Below, piece by piece: positions 62,001-62,802 of a stretch of 62,802 bases of DNA. Both the position numbers and the translations under genes were made by a program. The first letter of the stretch is position 1. Each line of letters opens with the position of its first letter. This DNA comes from RUG11237 sp045126515 (GTDB lineage: Bacteria; Bacillota; Clostridia; Lachnospirales; Lachnospiraceae): NCBI GenBank assembly GCA_045126515.1, contig JBGVOM010000133.1:1-62802 (forward strand), written 5' to 3'. A model generated the notes under the pieces. The model did not search any database. It was not told where the DNA came from and saw only the letters and a list, made by a program, of their open reading frames with translations.

Positions 62001-62802
62001 ATGGGGAAGAGTATGTCATGTTTTATGATGATGTGGCAAAGAAAAATACTTTTGTCACCACTGCCACAGGAAACCGCATCACCTACAGTTACGGGAAAGA
62101 AAAACTTCCAACCGTTATAGCCTACGAAGACGGCACTTATGAGGAAAAGAAATACGACCAGTGGCACAACGTAATCTACGAGCGTGACAGAAACGGGAGC
62201 GAAACCCACCGGGTCTATGACCGGGAGGGAAATCTGTTAGAGGAAACCCTGCCAAACGGACTGAAAACAGTCTTTACCTACAATGAAGCCGGGGAAATGC
62301 TGAGCTGTACTGACAATGCAGGGCGGGAAGAATTTTACCGGTATGACCTTGGCGGAAACATGATTCAAAAGAGCCGCAGGCTGGATGGCAGAACCATGCA
62401 GACCTATACTTATGAGTATGACAGTGCAGGAAGAATGCTCCGTGAAACAGACCCGGAAGGGAATGAAACCACCTATACATATGATACCGGCTTTGCCCTG
62501 TATTCTTCCATGAAGAATGCGGAAGGAACAGAAATCCGCTACACCTATGACAAAGCCGGACGCAACATGGTGGTAGAAAATGAATTCGGTGCAGTCCACT
62601 ACGGCTATAATGACGTGGATTATGTGACAAAAGAGGAAGACGAAGAAGGCAATGTGACCAGATACGATTACGACAGGATGTGCAATCTCATCCGTCAGGC
62701 GTCTCCCAACTTCAAGGAAAACGGAGTCACCCAAGGACAGCTGACACGGTATGAGTATGATGACCTGGACTGTCTGGTGCGGGAAATCTCCCCAATGGGA
62801 AG
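59015..62802 (+). CDS. vgrG: VgrG-Rhs polymorphic toxin (3' end outside window)
   Basis: From ATG 59015 (ribosome site AAGGGAGAAG) the frame stays open to the right edge, at least 1262 residues. A gp27-like hub with VYRQDETPWQFIKRLAAQY (about 144-162) is followed by a gp5 OB fold (GTVTAVDGNQIQVQF, SFYCMPDVGDKAFIYY). Then come an acidic linker, a hydrophobic pre-toxin segment (LDVAGFIPGIGDALDIVNAG, near 585-604), a lysine-rich stretch, and a DUF6531-type Rhs opening (YDPINVVTGSQTLVYTDFAL, RYFKRTYESVYT). YD repeats (YEYDSAGRMLRETDPEGNE and others) run to the edge. The C-terminal toxin and its immunity gene are not visible. Confidence 0.9.
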   Translation, partial: MIQGQYTLAQLKISAGLSYQTILDCRLKGKVGEHGICEVMLEVSDTVKSGQVNALTDGEATVLLDGTILLKGVITQAGFSNQNGYHRVKLLIATKSVLADKKKDSCVFQDPGKKLSDLVNHALSGTGVTAQFEKDIAISHVVYRQDETPWQFIKRLAAQYKYNVYADFKSSTIAIGEVGFATYPESDLGQVQAVSKDISELRQVQKNQDSTAAAYAYENQSYVSENLAIAAGDHIGKETVLEHLIMGQKGVLTNQIQVQKSSCTAPSYQSQATPSIASGIVTGTVTAVDGNQIQVQFDANGGIGGGLTWIPYESVISNSFYCMPDVGDKAFIYYENNGKIICMGSKRTNDSHPDYDKPEEKVMTNHDKMIKFTTTGLNITATRELHDNDSDQEISVKMDEKEGITITSGQAIQIHADKNIRLAAGEKKPSEHNELLKQGKAKFTQRDKAGAEEYAADSGLGGIDAFLTAASTGAGSLGNDIKDSFVEGFQGMVFYDLWGGGEEESQEEEQEVVYETGVLSLYGSEELLLVTGESVIDLSSEITFSTPEFRWLGYEQTEHEKVEEELHDWWETALDGLQLALDVAGFIPGIGDALDIVNAGISLARGDYFGAASSLVSAIPGIGSFIGGSAKALKAGSKAAKVVGKVSKAAAKVTKAVSKYSKVIKAVEYFYSSVNLVVSFIRNKDQIAAFLYKCTHGGFDIHNQEDIDLLISMGNLGVATAGQIKKTRDTFEKKKSKNKNGGDSDDGPDNNKKKGNDKSQDEQTCKYDPINVVTGSQTLVYTDFALTDITGSRYFKRTYESVYTNEGGLFGSRWMAEMESNITWQDNLTIVQMPDMHLIRFKKTEYGYENLMQGKQQYRLFDTTEGYVLRDHVSGISMYYRTDGKMTCAEDKNHNRTEYIYEGNVLKRVEYPGGQFLNFAMEEGKITEITDILGRKLFYEYEGEFLTKVTLANGGTIRYEYTAEGYIRSVTDQNGRTYVVNHYDRKGRVVRQELSNGEEYVMFYDDVAKKNTFVTTATGNRITYSYGKEKLPTVIAYEDGTYEEKKYDQWHNVIYERDRNGSETHRVYDREGNLLEETLPNGLKTVFTYNEAGEMLSCTDNAGREEFYRYDLGGNMIQKSRRLDGRTMQTYTYEYDSAGRMLRETDPEGNETTYTYDTGFALYSSMKNAEGTEIRYTYDKAGRNMVVENEFGAVHYGYNDVDYVTKEEDEEGNVTRYDYDRMCNLIRQASPNFKENGVTQGQLTRYEYDDLDCLVREISPMG

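Larger units (their letters stand above)
27551..62802 (+). other. Contractile injection system operon, continuing beyond the window
   Basis: All 26 genes from 27660 to the right edge lie on the plus strand with gaps of at most about 70 bases and many overlaps. The set joins phage-tail parts (sheath, tube, baseplate candidates, spike, PAAR-like tip) to kinases, phosphatases, FHA proteins, chaperones and envelope proteins. No capsid, portal, terminase, lysis or integrase gene is present. I therefore read it as a cell-anchored secretion machine rather than a prophage or phage-tail bacteriocin. The family is not one I can name. Confidence 0.75.

Noticed and set aside
27551..62802. The operon as a prophage or phage-tail bacteriocin
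   Set aside because: There are no capsid, portal, terminase, tape-measure, holin or endolysin genes, and many kinases, phosphatases, FHA and membrane-anchored proteins instead. A view beyond the right edge would settle it.
27551..62802. A type VII (ESX/Yuk) secretion locus, suggested by FHA proteins and a Gram-positive host
   Set aside because: No EssC/EccC FtsK-type ATPase and no WXG100 proteins were seen, while VgrG and DUF4280 proteins are clear.
1..62802. CRISPR arrays, tRNA or rRNA genes
   Set aside because: No regularly spaced direct repeats, cloverleaf sequences or conserved rRNA segments were noticed on reading either strand. A tool scan could still find a single tRNA.

Overview
The window looks like chromosomal DNA of a low-G+C, Gram-positive anaerobe of class Clostridia, most likely a gut Lachnospiraceae. 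This rests on the strong AGGAGG ribosome sites, frequent GTG/TTG starts, clostridial-type Agr proteins, a YmaF protein, an Lsa-type ABC-F protein and DUF4280/Rhs modules. The species cannot be told from sequence reading alone.

Left part (1-27300), ordinary and accessory chromosomal genes. A minus-strand tyrosine recombinase and a small TIR/deoxyribosyltransferase-like protein are followed by a plus-strand set of methyltransferase, HNH nuclease and two NUDIX hydrolases. A cobalamin riboswitch with its own promoter and terminator precedes a BtuFCD-type corrinoid importer. An Lsa-type ABC-F ribosome-protection gene follows, behind a hairpin attenuator that contains a three-codon leader ORF. Next come an amino-acid ABC transporter whose binding domain appears circularly permuted and fused to the permease, RecQ, an ECF sigma operon with two zinc-finger anti-sigma-like membrane proteins, a MotA-like/membrane-LuxR pair, YmaF, a truncated gene remnant, and a MarR-controlled heterodimeric ABC exporter followed by a tRNA-dihydrouridine synthase. 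A complete Agr-type quorum-sensing set then appears: LytTR regulator, AgrB, an AgrD precursor without cysteine (25748-25915), and an AgrC-like kinase.

Right part (27551-62802, running off the end). One uninterrupted plus-strand operon of more than 35 kb encodes what I read as a contractile injection system of a monoderm bacterium. It has a large sheath protein that looks like a TssB-TssC fusion, plus a paralogue, and two tandem Hcp-like tube proteins. It also has presumed baseplate proteins, a DcrB/Eag-like possible chaperone, two VgrG spikes, a DUF4280 PAAR-like tip protein, and an Rhs polymorphic-toxin module fused to the second VgrG. Around these sit two Ser/Thr kinases, two intact PP2C phosphatases and one degenerate one, three FHA proteins, a J-domain protein with an Hsp70/actin-fold ATPase, a von Willebrand A membrane protein, and a 1471-residue wall-spanning Ig-like surface protein. 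No ClpV and no TssJLM-type membrane complex is visible in the window.

How it may fit together. The promoters of agrBD and of the injection-system operon carry the same degenerate direct repeats ending in TCGAA, with the proximal repeat at the identical distance from the -10 box. This suggests that the AgrA-like regulator turns on the injection system at high cell density. Threonine phosphorylation (kinase, phosphatase, FHA) would then control assembly or firing after translation, with Hsp70/J proteins possibly helping sheath or effector handling. These links are inference; the gene calls and the promoter similarity are read directly.
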